DNA of 64,000 nucleotides from Microvirga pudoricolor (GTDB lineage Bacteria; Pseudomonadota; Alphaproteobacteria; Rhizobiales; Beijerinckiaceae), in the NCBI RefSeq assembly GCF_016892705.1, contig NZ_JAFEMB010000002.1, positions 124,001-188,000 of the forward strand. Direction: 5' to 3'. Below, piece by piece: positions 44,491 to 53,535 of this stretch. A program made the position numbers and the translations under genes. The notes beneath the pieces are model-generated. The model did no database searches and was not told where the DNA came from. It worked only from the letters and a program-made list of their open reading frames with translations. Numbering within the stretch: position 1 is the stretch's first letter; each line of letters opens with the position of its first letter.

Positions 44491-44758
44491 GGGAGCGCTG
44501 CCCTTACGCTGATGATCCGCGCCATTGGTAGAGACTTCTCCGGACCGGATCAAGAACGGGCGCCGTTCCGGCCCTGCGACCTTGAGGAAGAACGCTGGAG
44601 GACGAAGGCCCTTTCCTTGGAAAGGACAACTGTACTATGGAACACTTTAAATCCTAGAGGAGCCTTCAAATCGCTTCCGGCCTGGGATCAATGCCCGACG
44701 GCCTGGCCGCGTTCGACCCCAGGCCAGGAACCCGGAACCCGCAGGATACTACTCCGTC

Positions 44759-45469
44759 ATGACCTGGATGAGCGGCTTCACCTGGATTCTCGCCCTCGAT
44801 TGGCTCGGCGCGGCGCTCGCCATCCTCGGCGCCTCCATGCGCACCATCATCCCGCTCCGTTGCGTCGGGATCGCCGGCAACTTCGCGGGGCTGATCGCCG
44901 CCGTGACCATGCTCCGCTGGCCGAGCCTGGTCGTGAACACGATCCTTTTGCCCCTCAACCTCTGGCGCCTCGTCCAGATGATCAAGCTCATCAAGAAGGT
45001 GAAGACCGCCGCGAAGGGCGACCTGTCCATGGACTGGCTCAAGCCTTTCATGTCCCGGCGCCCCGTGAAGACGGGCGAGATCCTGTTCTCCAAAGGCGAT
45101 GCCGCCAACTGCATGTACTTCACGCTGAGCGGCCAGTACCGCCTGCGGCAGCTGGGCATCGAGATCCTGCCCGGCCGTGTGGTGGGCGAGATGGGCTTTC
45201 TGTCCCCCGACAACCGCCGCACGCAAACCCTCGAATGCGTGCAGGACGGCGAAATCCTCAGCATCACCTATGACGAGCTGAGGCAGCTGTATTTCCAGAA
45301 CCCGGAATTCGGCTTCTATTTCCTCCGCCTGGTGAGCGAGCGGATGTTCTACAACATGGAGCGTCTGGAGAACGAAATCAGCGTGTTGCGGGCGGGCGCG
45401 GAGGAAAGGATCGTGACCGAGAGCATCCCGACCGTGAATGACCATTCACCGGCGTCCAGCCCAGTTTAG
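44759..45469 (+). CDS. Membrane-bound cyclic-nucleotide-binding protein (Popeye-like)
   Basis: The 236-residue protein has about three N-terminal membrane segments (residues 5-75) followed by a cyclic nucleotide-binding domain (about 95-205). The latter shows GEILFSKGDAANCMYFTLSGQYRL, a phosphate-binding-cassette-like GRVVGEMGFLSPDNRRTQT (with the Glu and Arg that contact cyclic nucleotides) and a C-terminal helix (LVSERMFYNMERLENEIS). There is no DNA-binding domain. This 3-TM plus cNMP layout is that of Popeye-domain proteins. It likely senses cAMP or cGMP at the inner membrane. It is divergent from the MscS gene; its stop codon overlaps an iron-box-like palindrome. Confidence 0.82.
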   Translation: MTWMSGFTWILALDWLGAALAILGASMRTIIPLRCVGIAGNFAGLIAAVTMLRWPSLVVNTILLPLNLWRLVQMIKLIKKVKTAAKGDLSMDWLKPFMSRRPVKTGEILFSKGDAANCMYFTLSGQYRLRQLGIEILPGRVVGEMGFLSPDNRRTQTLECVQDGEILSITYDELRQLYFQNPEFGFYFLRLVSERMFYNMERLENEISVLRAGAEERIVTESIPTVNDHSPASSPV

Positions 45470-45480
45470 AATATATCTAA
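45466..45480 (+). promoter_or_regulatory. Iron-box-like palindrome upstream of the Fe(III) binding-protein gene
   Basis: TTAGA-N5(ATATA)-TCTAA is a perfect palindrome in an AT-rich stretch 111 bases before the fbpA-type start and overlapping the stop codon of the previous gene. It resembles Irr-type iron-control boxes of alphaproteobacteria, which have TTTAGAA/TTCTAAA-like arms. The match is by eye and the regulator is not proven. Confidence 0.5.
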
Positions 45481-45590
45481 TATATTGAAATCACAGGGTT
45501 TTTCCTTGACCATCACGGTCCGCCATGCATTTTCGCGTGCCAGTGTCCGACGCCGAGCGGCGCACGGGCATGCATTTGGAGGACCAACAT

Positions 45591-46616
45591 ATGTCGATCC
45601 GCTTCGGGAAGATTGCCCTTCTGGCCTCGGCCGGGCTCATGCTCGCCTCGGCCGCGCCAGCCCTGGCCCAGGAGATCAACCTTTACACCTACCGTGAACC
45701 CGGCCTGATCAAGCCTCTCCTGGACGAGTTCACGAAGGAGACCAAGATCAAGGTCAACACGATCTTTTTGTCGAGCGGCCTGGAGGAGCGCATCAAGGCG
45801 GAGGGCGCCAACAGCCCCGCCGACGTGATCCTCACCGTCGATATCGGCCGTCTCCAAAACGCCAAGGACCTCGGCATCACCCAGCCCATCAAGCTCGAAG
45901 CCCTCGACAAGGCCATTCCGGCCACCTACCGGGATCCGGAGGGCCACTGGTACGGGGTCTCCACCCGCGGACGGGTGGTCTATGCCTCGAAGGACCGGGT
46001 CAAGCTCGACAAGCTCACCTACGAAGAGCTTGCCGATCCCAAGTGGAAGGGCAAGATCTGCATTCGTTCCGGCCAGCATCTCTACAACGTGAGCCTGATC
46101 GCCGCCGTGATCGCCCACAAGGGTGAGGCGAAGGCCGAGGAATGGCTCAAGGGCCTGAAGGCCAACCTCGCCAAGAAGCCCTCGGGCGGCGACCGCGAGC
46201 AGGCCAAGGACATCCTGGCGGGCGTCTGCGACATCGCCATCGGAAACACGTACTACGTGGCGCTCATGCGCAACGGCACCAATGCCGAGCAGAAGACCTG
46301 GGGCGAGGCCATCAACGTGGTGCTGCCCACCTTCGAAGGCGGCGGCACGCACGTCAACATCTCCGGCGTGGCGCTCGCCAAGAACGCCCCGAACAAAGCC
46401 GACGCGCTGAAGTTCATCGAGTTCATGGCCTCCGACACGGCGCAGCACATCCATGCGGACGTGAACTCCGAGTATCCGGTCAAGAACGGCATCCAGCTCA
46501 ACGAGACCGTGGCGTCCTTCGGCCAGCTCAAGCCCGACAGCCTGCCGATCGCCGAGATCGCCAAGCAGCGCAAGAAGGCGAGCGAGCTCGTCGACAAGGT
46601 CGGCTTCGACCAGTAA
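45591..46616 (+). CDS. fbpA: Fe(III) ABC transporter periplasmic binding protein (FbpA/FutA type)
   Basis: This 341-residue periplasmic iron-binding protein has a signal peptide (FGKIALLASAGLMLASAAPALAQ). Mature motifs are INLYTYREPGLIKPLLDEF, GNTYYVALM with the paired tyrosines that usually coordinate Fe(III), and HIHADVNSEYPVK near the C-terminus. GGAGGA lies eight bases before the ATG at 45591, so the longer frame starting MHFRVP is not used. A palindrome of iron-box type lies upstream. The permease gene follows across a hairpin. The ferric ligand is inferred from the family. Confidence 0.9.
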   Translation: MSIRFGKIALLASAGLMLASAAPALAQEINLYTYREPGLIKPLLDEFTKETKIKVNTIFLSSGLEERIKAEGANSPADVILTVDIGRLQNAKDLGITQPIKLEALDKAIPATYRDPEGHWYGVSTRGRVVYASKDRVKLDKLTYEELADPKWKGKICIRSGQHLYNVSLIAAVIAHKGEAKAEEWLKGLKANLAKKPSGGDREQAKDILAGVCDIAIGNTYYVALMRNGTNAEQKTWGEAINVVLPTFEGGGTHVNISGVALAKNAPNKADALKFIEFMASDTAQHIHADVNSEYPVKNGIQLNETVASFGQLKPDSLPIAEIAKQRKKASELVDKVGFDQ

Positions 46617-46654
46617 GACCGTGCACGAAGCTCCTTCGTGTCCCATTCGAAGAG

Positions 46655-46680
46655 GCGCCGCTCGCGAGGGCGGCGCTTTT
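46655..46680 (+). terminator. Intercistronic hairpin between iron binding protein and permease
   Basis: GCGCCGC, 8-base loop, GCGGCGC, then TTTT: a terminator-like hairpin that ends two bases before the permease ATG at 46683. It would lower read-through from fbpA and also lie over the permease ribosome binding site. Confidence 0.7.
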
Positions 46681-46682
46681 CC

Positions 46683-48389
46683 ATGACTGTATCCCGGCTC
46701 CCCGCCTCCCTTCGAGCGCTGCCTCGCCACGTTCGGCCGATCCCGTTCTGGATGACGGCTGTCGTGTCCCTCGCGGCCATCCTCGTGCTGACGCCGCTGG
46801 CGTCCCTGGCGCTCGACGCCCTCAAGGGCGATCCCGACCTCTGGCCCCATCTCGCCGCGAACGTCCTGCCCGCGAGCCTGAAGGACACGGCCCTTCTTCT
46901 GGCAGGCGTCGCGGCGCTGGCCGGGTCCATCGGCGTCGTGTCGGCCTGGCTCGTGACCGCCCACCGGTTTCCGGGGCGGGACGCCCTGCGCTGGCTCCTG
47001 CCGCTTCCGCTCGCCATGCCCACCTACATCACGGCCTATATCTACGTCGAAATCTTCGACGCCGCCGGGCCGGTCCAGATGGGTTTGCGAGGGCTCGTGG
47101 GCTGGACGTCCCGAGGCGATTACTGGTTTCCGGAAATCCGTTCGCTGCCTGGCTGCATCCTGGTCATGTCCGTCGTGCTCTATCCTTACGTCTACATCGC
47201 CGCCCGGGCGATGTTCCTGACCCAGAGCGCCAGCATGATCGAAGTGGCGCGCACTCTTTCGGCCGGCCCCTTCAGGCTCTTTCGCGTCATCGCCCTCCCC
47301 CTGGCCCGCCCGGCCCTGGCGGTGGGCCTCGCGCTCGCGCTGCTGGAGGCCCTCAACGACATCGGCGCGAGCGAGTATCTCGGCGTGCGCACGCTCACGG
47401 TCTCAGTCTTCACGACCTGGCTGAACCGGGGCAGCCTGCCGGGCGCCGCCCAGATCGCCTGGCTGATGCTCACCGTGGTGATCCTGCTCGTGGCGCTCGA
47501 GCGTTACGGACGCCGGGACCGGCGCTACGCCGTTCCCACGCGCAGGCCCCGTGTGGCGCAGCCCATCCGCCTGCCGGGACCTGCCGGCTGGGTTGCGGCC
47601 GCCGCCTGCGCCCTGCCCGTTCTGATGGGGTTCGTTCTGCCCCTCGGCTTTCTGGTCCGGGAGGTCCTGCGCCGCGACTGGGTGGGGCTCCTGCTCGATT
47701 CGAGCTTCCTGGGCCATCTCGCGACGACGCTAACGGTCTCCACGGTCGCGACCGCCGTGACCCTGTCCCTGGGCATCGTCACCGTGGCGGCCTCGCGCCT
47801 GTCCCGGTCGCCCCTCATGAACGTCGCGAAGGCCGTCACCGGCCTGGGCTACGCCATCCCGGGCACCGTGCTGGCGCTCGGACTGCTCACGCCCCTCGCC
47901 TTCGTCGACAACGGCTTGGGCAATTTCTGGCGCGCGGCCACGGGCGAGCGCTTGGGCCTGCTGATCATGGGATCGACGGCCGGGATCGTGATCGCGTACC
48001 TGATCCGCTTCCTGCCCATCGCCGTGGGCTCGCTCTCGGCGGGTCTTGACCGGGTCTCACCAGGGCTGGAGGACGCCGGGCGCATCCTGGGCGCGAGCCC
48101 GCGCGAGCTCATCTGGAAGGTGCAGCTTCCCCTGATCCGGCCGGCACTCGCGGGCGCGGCCCTGCTGATCTTCGTGGATTGCATCAAGGAGCTGTCCGCC
48201 ACGCTGCTCTTGCGCCCGCTCAACGTGGAGACGCTGGCGACCTTGATCTATGGCAACGCGGCGCGGGGCTATTTCGAGGACGGCTCGCTCGCCGCCCTCG
48301 TGATCGTCCTCATCGGGATCCTGCCCGTCATCCAACTGGTCCGCAGCGCGGAGACGCCCCGTAGGACGGCGTCCCCGTCCGGCTCCTGA
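46683..48389 (+). CDS. fbpB: Fe(III) ABC transporter permease, fused two-unit (FbpB type)
   Basis: This 568-residue protein is made of two permease units of about six membrane segments each. Each unit carries a docking loop: the first around ASMIEVARTLSAGPFRLFRVIALPLARPAL, the second around PGLEDAGRILGASPRELIWKVQLPLIRPAL. This is the fused form found in FbpB/FutB/SfuB iron transporters. The ATG at 46683 (MTVSRLP) is taken. The cognate ATPase gene does not follow; the next gene is convergent scoB, whose stop abuts this stop. The ATPase must be encoded elsewhere or be shared. Confidence 0.88.
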   Translation: MTVSRLPASLRALPRHVRPIPFWMTAVVSLAAILVLTPLASLALDALKGDPDLWPHLAANVLPASLKDTALLLAGVAALAGSIGVVSAWLVTAHRFPGRDALRWLLPLPLAMPTYITAYIYVEIFDAAGPVQMGLRGLVGWTSRGDYWFPEIRSLPGCILVMSVVLYPYVYIAARAMFLTQSASMIEVARTLSAGPFRLFRVIALPLARPALAVGLALALLEALNDIGASEYLGVRTLTVSVFTTWLNRGSLPGAAQIAWLMLTVVILLVALERYGRRDRRYAVPTRRPRVAQPIRLPGPAGWVAAAACALPVLMGFVLPLGFLVREVLRRDWVGLLLDSSFLGHLATTLTVSTVATAVTLSLGIVTVAASRLSRSPLMNVAKAVTGLGYAIPGTVLALGLLTPLAFVDNGLGNFWRAATGERLGLLIMGSTAGIVIAYLIRFLPIAVGSLSAGLDRVSPGLEDAGRILGASPRELIWKVQLPLIRPALAGAALLIFVDCIKELSATLLLRPLNVETLATLIYGNAARGYFEDGSLAALVIVLIGILPVIQLVRSAETPRRTASPSGS

Positions 48390-49072
<683 letters not shown>

Positions 49073-49073
<1 letters not shown>

Positions 49074-49810
49074 CAGACTTCCTCTCCTGCGGCGGCGGGC
49101 GTAGCGGCCGATTCACGCTTGCGGGTGGTGCGCTGCTCGATGCGCTTGACCGGGTTGGACACGTGCACGAGGCGCTTCACGAAAATGCCGGGGGTGTGAA
49201 TGCAGTCCGGGTCGATCTCGCCCGGCTCCACGAGGTGCTCGACCTGGGCGACCGTCATCTTCGCGGCGGTGGCCATCATGGGGTTAAAGTTGCGGGCTGT
49301 CTTGCGGTAGACGAGGTTGCCCTCCCGGTCGCCCTTCCAGGCGTGGACCACGGAGATGTCCGCGAACAGGCCGCGCTCCATGACGTATTGCTCACCGTCG
49401 AACTCGCGGACCTCCTTGCCGTCTGCAATGATGGTGCCGACTCCCGTTTTGGTGAAGAAGGCCGGGATGCCGGCGCCGCCCGCCCGGATGCGCTCGGCCA
49501 GCGTGCCCTGCGGGTTGAATTCGAGCTCAAGCTCGCCGGAAAGGTATTGCTGGGCGAAGAGCTTGTTCTCGCCCACATAGGACGAGATCATCTTGCGGAT
49601 CTGGCGGGTCTCCAGGAGCAGGCCGAGGCCCACCCCGTCCACGCCGGCGTTGTTGGAAATGAACGTGAGGTTCTTGGCACCCGAATCGCGGATGGCCTCG
49701 ATGAGCGTGTCGGGGATGCCGCAGAGGCCGAAACCCCCTGCCATGATGGTCATCCCATCCTTGACCAAGCCGGCCAGCGCCGTGCGCGCGTCGGCATAAA
49801 CCTTATCCAT
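49073..49810 (-). CDS. scoA: 3-oxoacid CoA-transferase subunit A
   Basis: This 245-residue alpha subunit has [16 protein letters not shown] (the CoA-transferase 1 glycine-rich signature, about residues 25-40), [17 protein letters not shown] and [29 protein letters not shown]. With ScoB it activates acetoacetate to acetoacetyl-CoA in ketone-body or PHB breakdown. The ATG at 49810 has GGGAGG upstream; the open frame extends much further but that part is not coding. The C-terminal tail is rich in Lys, Arg and Ala. Confidence 0.93.
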
Positions 49811-50002
49811 GGAGCCTCCCGGCCAAAATATGTGCAGATCGTCCAATATGTCGCCTGTTCTGCGACGAGGTGCCACCCTGCATGGCGGCCTCAATTTAGA
49901 CAATCCCTTCATATGAATATATGACGATGCATCCGACGGCTCCCCAGCCCGAGAGCCCGTCCCTTCGGCCGTTCCAGGGCCCAACCGTTCCAGACCTTCC
50001 CG

Positions 50003-51814
50003 ATGTCCCGCCGTGTCGTCCTTCTCCTCGCGCTCGCCGCGCTTGCCGTCCTCGGAACCGCCGCCGTTCCGTGGACGCTGACGAGCGGGCGCCTGACGGC
50101 CTCGATCGCCCGCAATCTCATGGACAACTATGGCGTTGCCATGAATGTGGCGGGACGCAGCACCATTGCGTTCCTGCCGGTGCCGCGGGTCAAGTTCGAG
50201 GACGTGTCGCTGGCGAGCGCCGGTCGTGAGGTGACCACCGAAGGCGGGACGCTCCGGGCGGAGCTGCGCCTCTGGCCCCTCCTGGTGGGCCGGATCGAGC
50301 TGTCCGAGGCCAGCCTGACCGATACCCGGGTCCAGGTCGCCCCCGAACGGGCTCGGGCCTTCGACTGGGTCAAGGCCCTCGCGGCCCGTCAGGACAAGCC
50401 CCAGGACGTTCCGCGCCTGGTCCTGGCCGCCTCGTCGATCCGCTGGGCGGACGGGCGTGACGGTCAGGTGGAGGACGTGAACGCCGTGATGAACTGGCCG
50501 GACACCAGCGATACCCTCGATGTCGTCGGTTCGGCGACCTGGCGCCGGGAATCGGTTCGGATCTCACAGTTCTCCATCCAGCCTTCCATGCTGGCGTCGG
50601 ATCGGCCCAGCCCCTTCGTCATCAGCGCCAGCCTCCCGTCGGGCCGCGTGGCGCTCAGCGGCGAGGCCCAGCTGGGCGAGGACATCCGCGTGACGGGGCA
50701 GAGCACGATCCACGCCGCTTCCATCCGCGACTTTTCCCGCTGGAGCGGCCTGGACGTTCCCCTCGGTCCCATGATGCAGGCCCTCTCCGTTTCGGGTGAG
50801 TTTTCCCTGACGCGCCGGCGGCTGTCCTGGCCGTCCGTGGTGGTCACCCTCGGGTCCGACCGGCTCGAAGGCACGCTGTCCGTGCGCCTCGAAGGCGAGC
50901 AGCCCGTCATTGCCGGGACCCTGGCGGCGGAAACGCTGGACCTCTCCGGGTTCTTCGAACCCTTCGCCGAGGCCCGGACCTATGCGGGCACCTGGAACGA
51001 GAGCGCCATCAGCCTTGCCCAGAGCACGCGGGGCAACCTGGATCTGCGTCTCTCCGCGACCAGCGCCCGTCTCGGCGCACTCAAGCTCTCCGACATGGCC
51101 GCGAACGTTCTCGTCAGGCCGGGCCAGATCGAGGCTTCCCTCGGGCGGGCGAGCTTCCACGATGGTTCCCTCAAGGGCCGCCTGATCCTGGCACAGGCCG
51201 GAACCGGCACCGACGTGAGGACCCAGGCCTCCTTCACGGGGATCGACCTGGGGGCCTTTCTGTCGTCCATCGGCGAACCGCGCTGGATCACCGGCCGTGC
51301 CCAGGGACAGATCCAGTTGGAAGGGAGCGGCGAGACCGTGGCCCAAATCGTACGCCAGAGTCAGGGCAGGACAAGCCTGACGGTCAAGGAGGGCGAACTG
51401 ATCGGCATCGGCCTCAACGACGTCCTGCGCCGGATCGAAAAGCGACCCCTGGCCGCCTCTCTCGACTGGCAAGGTGGGCGCACCGCATTCGATACGGCAC
51501 AGGTCGGCCTCACGATCAACGCGGGGGTGGGCGACATCACCGAGGGCCGCCTCACGTCGCCCCAGGTGATCACGACTCTCAAGGGACGGGTCCTCCTGGC
51601 CGAGCGTTCCCTCGACCTGAAGGCGATGGTCGATCCCGCCGCCCCCGCGACCGCCATCTCGCCCATGATCATGTTCGACGTGGACGGAGGCTGGGATTCG
51701 GTTCGGATCACGCCCGACGCCAAGTCGCTGATCCAACGCTCAGGCGCCGCCAAGCCGCTTTTCGGGCCGGTTCAGGCCGCTAAGCCCACCAACCCGGTCG
51801 CCAACGCCCAGTAA
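50003..51814 (+). CDS. AsmA family protein
   Basis: This 603-residue inner-membrane-anchored protein has an N-terminal segment (VVLLLALAALAVLGTAAVPWTL) and a long periplasmic region with the AsmA N-terminal pattern (NYGVAMNVAGRSTIAFLPVPRVKFEDVSLAS) and the C-terminal AsmA domain (GRAQGQIQLEGSGETVAQIVRQSQGRTSLTVKEGELIGIGLNDVLRRIEKRPL). AsmA-like proteins form bridge-like lipid carriers and affect outer membrane assembly. It is divergent from scoA and converges on potC with 9 bases between the stops. Confidence 0.88.
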   Translation: MSRRVVLLLALAALAVLGTAAVPWTLTSGRLTASIARNLMDNYGVAMNVAGRSTIAFLPVPRVKFEDVSLASAGREVTTEGGTLRAELRLWPLLVGRIELSEASLTDTRVQVAPERARAFDWVKALAARQDKPQDVPRLVLAASSIRWADGRDGQVEDVNAVMNWPDTSDTLDVVGSATWRRESVRISQFSIQPSMLASDRPSPFVISASLPSGRVALSGEAQLGEDIRVTGQSTIHAASIRDFSRWSGLDVPLGPMMQALSVSGEFSLTRRRLSWPSVVVTLGSDRLEGTLSVRLEGEQPVIAGTLAAETLDLSGFFEPFAEARTYAGTWNESAISLAQSTRGNLDLRLSATSARLGALKLSDMAANVLVRPGQIEASLGRASFHDGSLKGRLILAQAGTGTDVRTQASFTGIDLGAFLSSIGEPRWITGRAQGQIQLEGSGETVAQIVRQSQGRTSLTVKEGELIGIGLNDVLRRIEKRPLAASLDWQGGRTAFDTAQVGLTINAGVGDITEGRLTSPQVITTLKGRVLLAERSLDLKAMVDPAAPATAISPMIMFDVDGGWDSVRITPDAKSLIQRSGAAKPLFGPVQAAKPTNPVANAQ

Positions 51815-51823
51815 AGCCGCAGG

Positions 51824-52627
51824 CTAGCCGGCGGTCCGGTCCGAACGGAGCAGGGAGCGTTTGCTGAGAAGCGTTGCCGTCAGAACCCCCACGGCCACGA
51901 TTCCGATAAGAATGGTCGACGCCGCATTGACCTCCGGCGAGAGGCCCAACCGGACCTGGGAATAGATGCGGATCGGAAGGGTCGTGGCTCCGGGCCCAGT
52001 GTTGAAGCTCGCGATGACGAGATCGTCCAAGGACAGGGTGAAGGCCAGCAGGAAGCCCGCCACGATGGACGGCGCGATGAGCGGCAGCGTGACGGAAAAG
52101 AAGGTACGCAGCGGCGGAGCCCCGAGATCCATGGCGGCCTCCTCAAGGGACCGGTCGAAGGTCAGGAGGCGCGCCTGCACCACCACCGTCACGAAGCACA
52201 TGGTCAGCGTCGTATGCGCCAGGGTGATCGTCCAAAAGCCGCGGTCCAGCCCGATGGCGACGAAGAACAGGAGCAGCGACAACCCCGTGATGACCTCCGG
52301 CATGACCATGGGGGCGTAGATCATCCCCGTGAAGAGGGTCCGGCCCGTGAAGCGCCCGTAGCGGGTGAGCGCAATAGCCGCGAGGGTGCCGAGGATCGTC
52401 GCGGCGGAAGCCGACAGCAGCGCGATCCGCAAGGTCACCCAGGCCGCCTCCATAAGCGGCTCGTTGCGAAAGAGCGCGCTGTACCATTGGGTCGAGAACC
52501 CGCCCCAGACCGTCACCAGCCGGGACGCGTTGAAGGAATAGACCATCAGCAGCAGGATCGGCAGGTACAGGAACGCGAATCCGAGGACGAGCGAGGTCAC
52601 GTTGAAGAGGCTGAGCCGCCGGTTCAT
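51824..52627 (-). CDS. potC: Putrescine/spermidine-type ABC transporter permease PotC
   Basis: This 267-residue permease has six membrane segments and the PotC/PotI style docking loop SLEEAAMDLGAPPLRTFFSVTLPLIAPSIV followed by GFLLAFTLSLDDLVIASFNTGPG, a region diagnostic for polyamine permeases. The ATG at 52627 overlaps the potB stop (ATGA). It is the last gene of potABC. Some related transporters take opines or other amines, so polyamine is the best but not certain substrate. Confidence 0.9.
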   Translation of the reverse strand: MNRRLSLFNVTSLVLGFAFLYLPILLLMVYSFNASRLVTVWGGFSTQWYSALFRNEPLMEAAWVTLRIALLSASAATILGTLAAIALTRYGRFTGRTLFTGMIYAPMVMPEVITGLSLLLFFVAIGLDRGFWTITLAHTTLTMCFVTVVVQARLLTFDRSLEEAAMDLGAPPLRTFFSVTLPLIAPSIVAGFLLAFTLSLDDLVIASFNTGPGATTLPIRIYSQVRLGLSPEVNAASTILIGIVAVGVLTATLLSKRSLLRSDRTAG

Positions 52628-53535
52628 CGCCGCCCCTCCAGCTGGCGCGATTCCACGTCGCGGTAGATCACGATGGGAACCACCAGGATCAGGAGCAGCA
52701 GGATCGCCACCGAGGACGCCAGGGGCCAATCGCGATTGGAGAAGAACTCGCTCCAGAGCTGCTTTCCGATCATGAGAGTCTCGGAGCCGCCGAGGAGGTC
52801 CGGGATCACGAACTCGCCCACGGCCGGGATGAAGCAGAGGAGCGAGCCCGCCACGATTCCCGGCATCGCCAGCGGCACCGTAATGGTCCAAAACGCCCGC
52901 CAGGGCGGCGAACCGAGATCGAGGGCCGCCTCGATCAGGCTGTGGTCCTGCTTTTCCAGGGAGGCGTAGAGCGGCAGCACCATGAAGGGCAGGTAGGCGT
53001 AGACGATCCCGATATAGACGGCCGTCTCCGTGTTGAGGATGTTCAACGGGTCGCCGATCAGCCCGAGGCCCATCAGAGCCTGATTGAGAAGGCCCTCCGG
53101 CTTCAGGATCGCCACCCAGGCGTAGATGCGGATGAGGAAGCTCGTCCAGAACGGCATGATCACCAGGGCGACGAGAAGCGGGCGATGCTTCTGCGGCGCG
53201 CGCGCCATGGCATAGGCGATGGGAAAGCCCACCAGAAGCAGGAGCGCGGTCGAGATGGCGGCGATGCGCAAGGACGAGAGCGTCGCGTCGAGATAGAGGC
53301 TGTCGTCGATGAGCGTCGCGAAGTTCTCGAGGTCGAGGCCTGAGAAGAAGGCCGCGATGTCGCTCCATTCGAAGACCGGCCGGTAGGGCGGCTGCGCCAC
53401 CGCCGGGTCGGACAGGCTGATCTTGAAGACGATCAGGAACGGCAGCAGGAAAAACACCGCCAGCCAAAGGTACGGCACGAACGGCACCAGCCCCGGCCCC
53501 AAACGCTTCAGGAAGGAAGGTCCGGCCATGGTCAT
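52624..53535 (-). CDS. potB: Putrescine/spermidine-type ABC transporter permease PotB
   Basis: This 303-residue permease has an N-terminal segment (FVPYLWLAVFFLLPFLIVFKISLSDP, a family hallmark), WTSFLIRIYAWVAILKPEGLLN, and the docking loop HSLIEAALDLGSPPWRAFWTITVPLAMPGIV. Start by the ATG at 53535 (MTMAGPS), overlapping the potA stop as ATGA; an ATG two codons later is possible. It forms a heterodimer with PotC. Confidence 0.9.
   Translation of the reverse strand: MTMAGPSFLKRLGPGLVPFVPYLWLAVFFLLPFLIVFKISLSDPAVAQPPYRPVFEWSDIAAFFSGLDLENFATLIDDSLYLDATLSSLRIAAISTALLLLVGFPIAYAMARAPQKHRPLLVALVIMPFWTSFLIRIYAWVAILKPEGLLNQALMGLGLIGDPLNILNTETAVYIGIVYAYLPFMVLPLYASLEKQDHSLIEAALDLGSPPWRAFWTITVPLAMPGIVAGSLLCFIPAVGEFVIPDLLGGSETLMIGKQLWSEFFSNRDWPLASSVAILLLLILVVPIVIYRDVESRQLEGRR

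Noticed and set aside
42721-45273. 850-codon open frame on the plus strand
   Set aside because: It is antisense to the MscS gene and runs into the cNMP-binding gene in another frame; the translation has no domain pattern.
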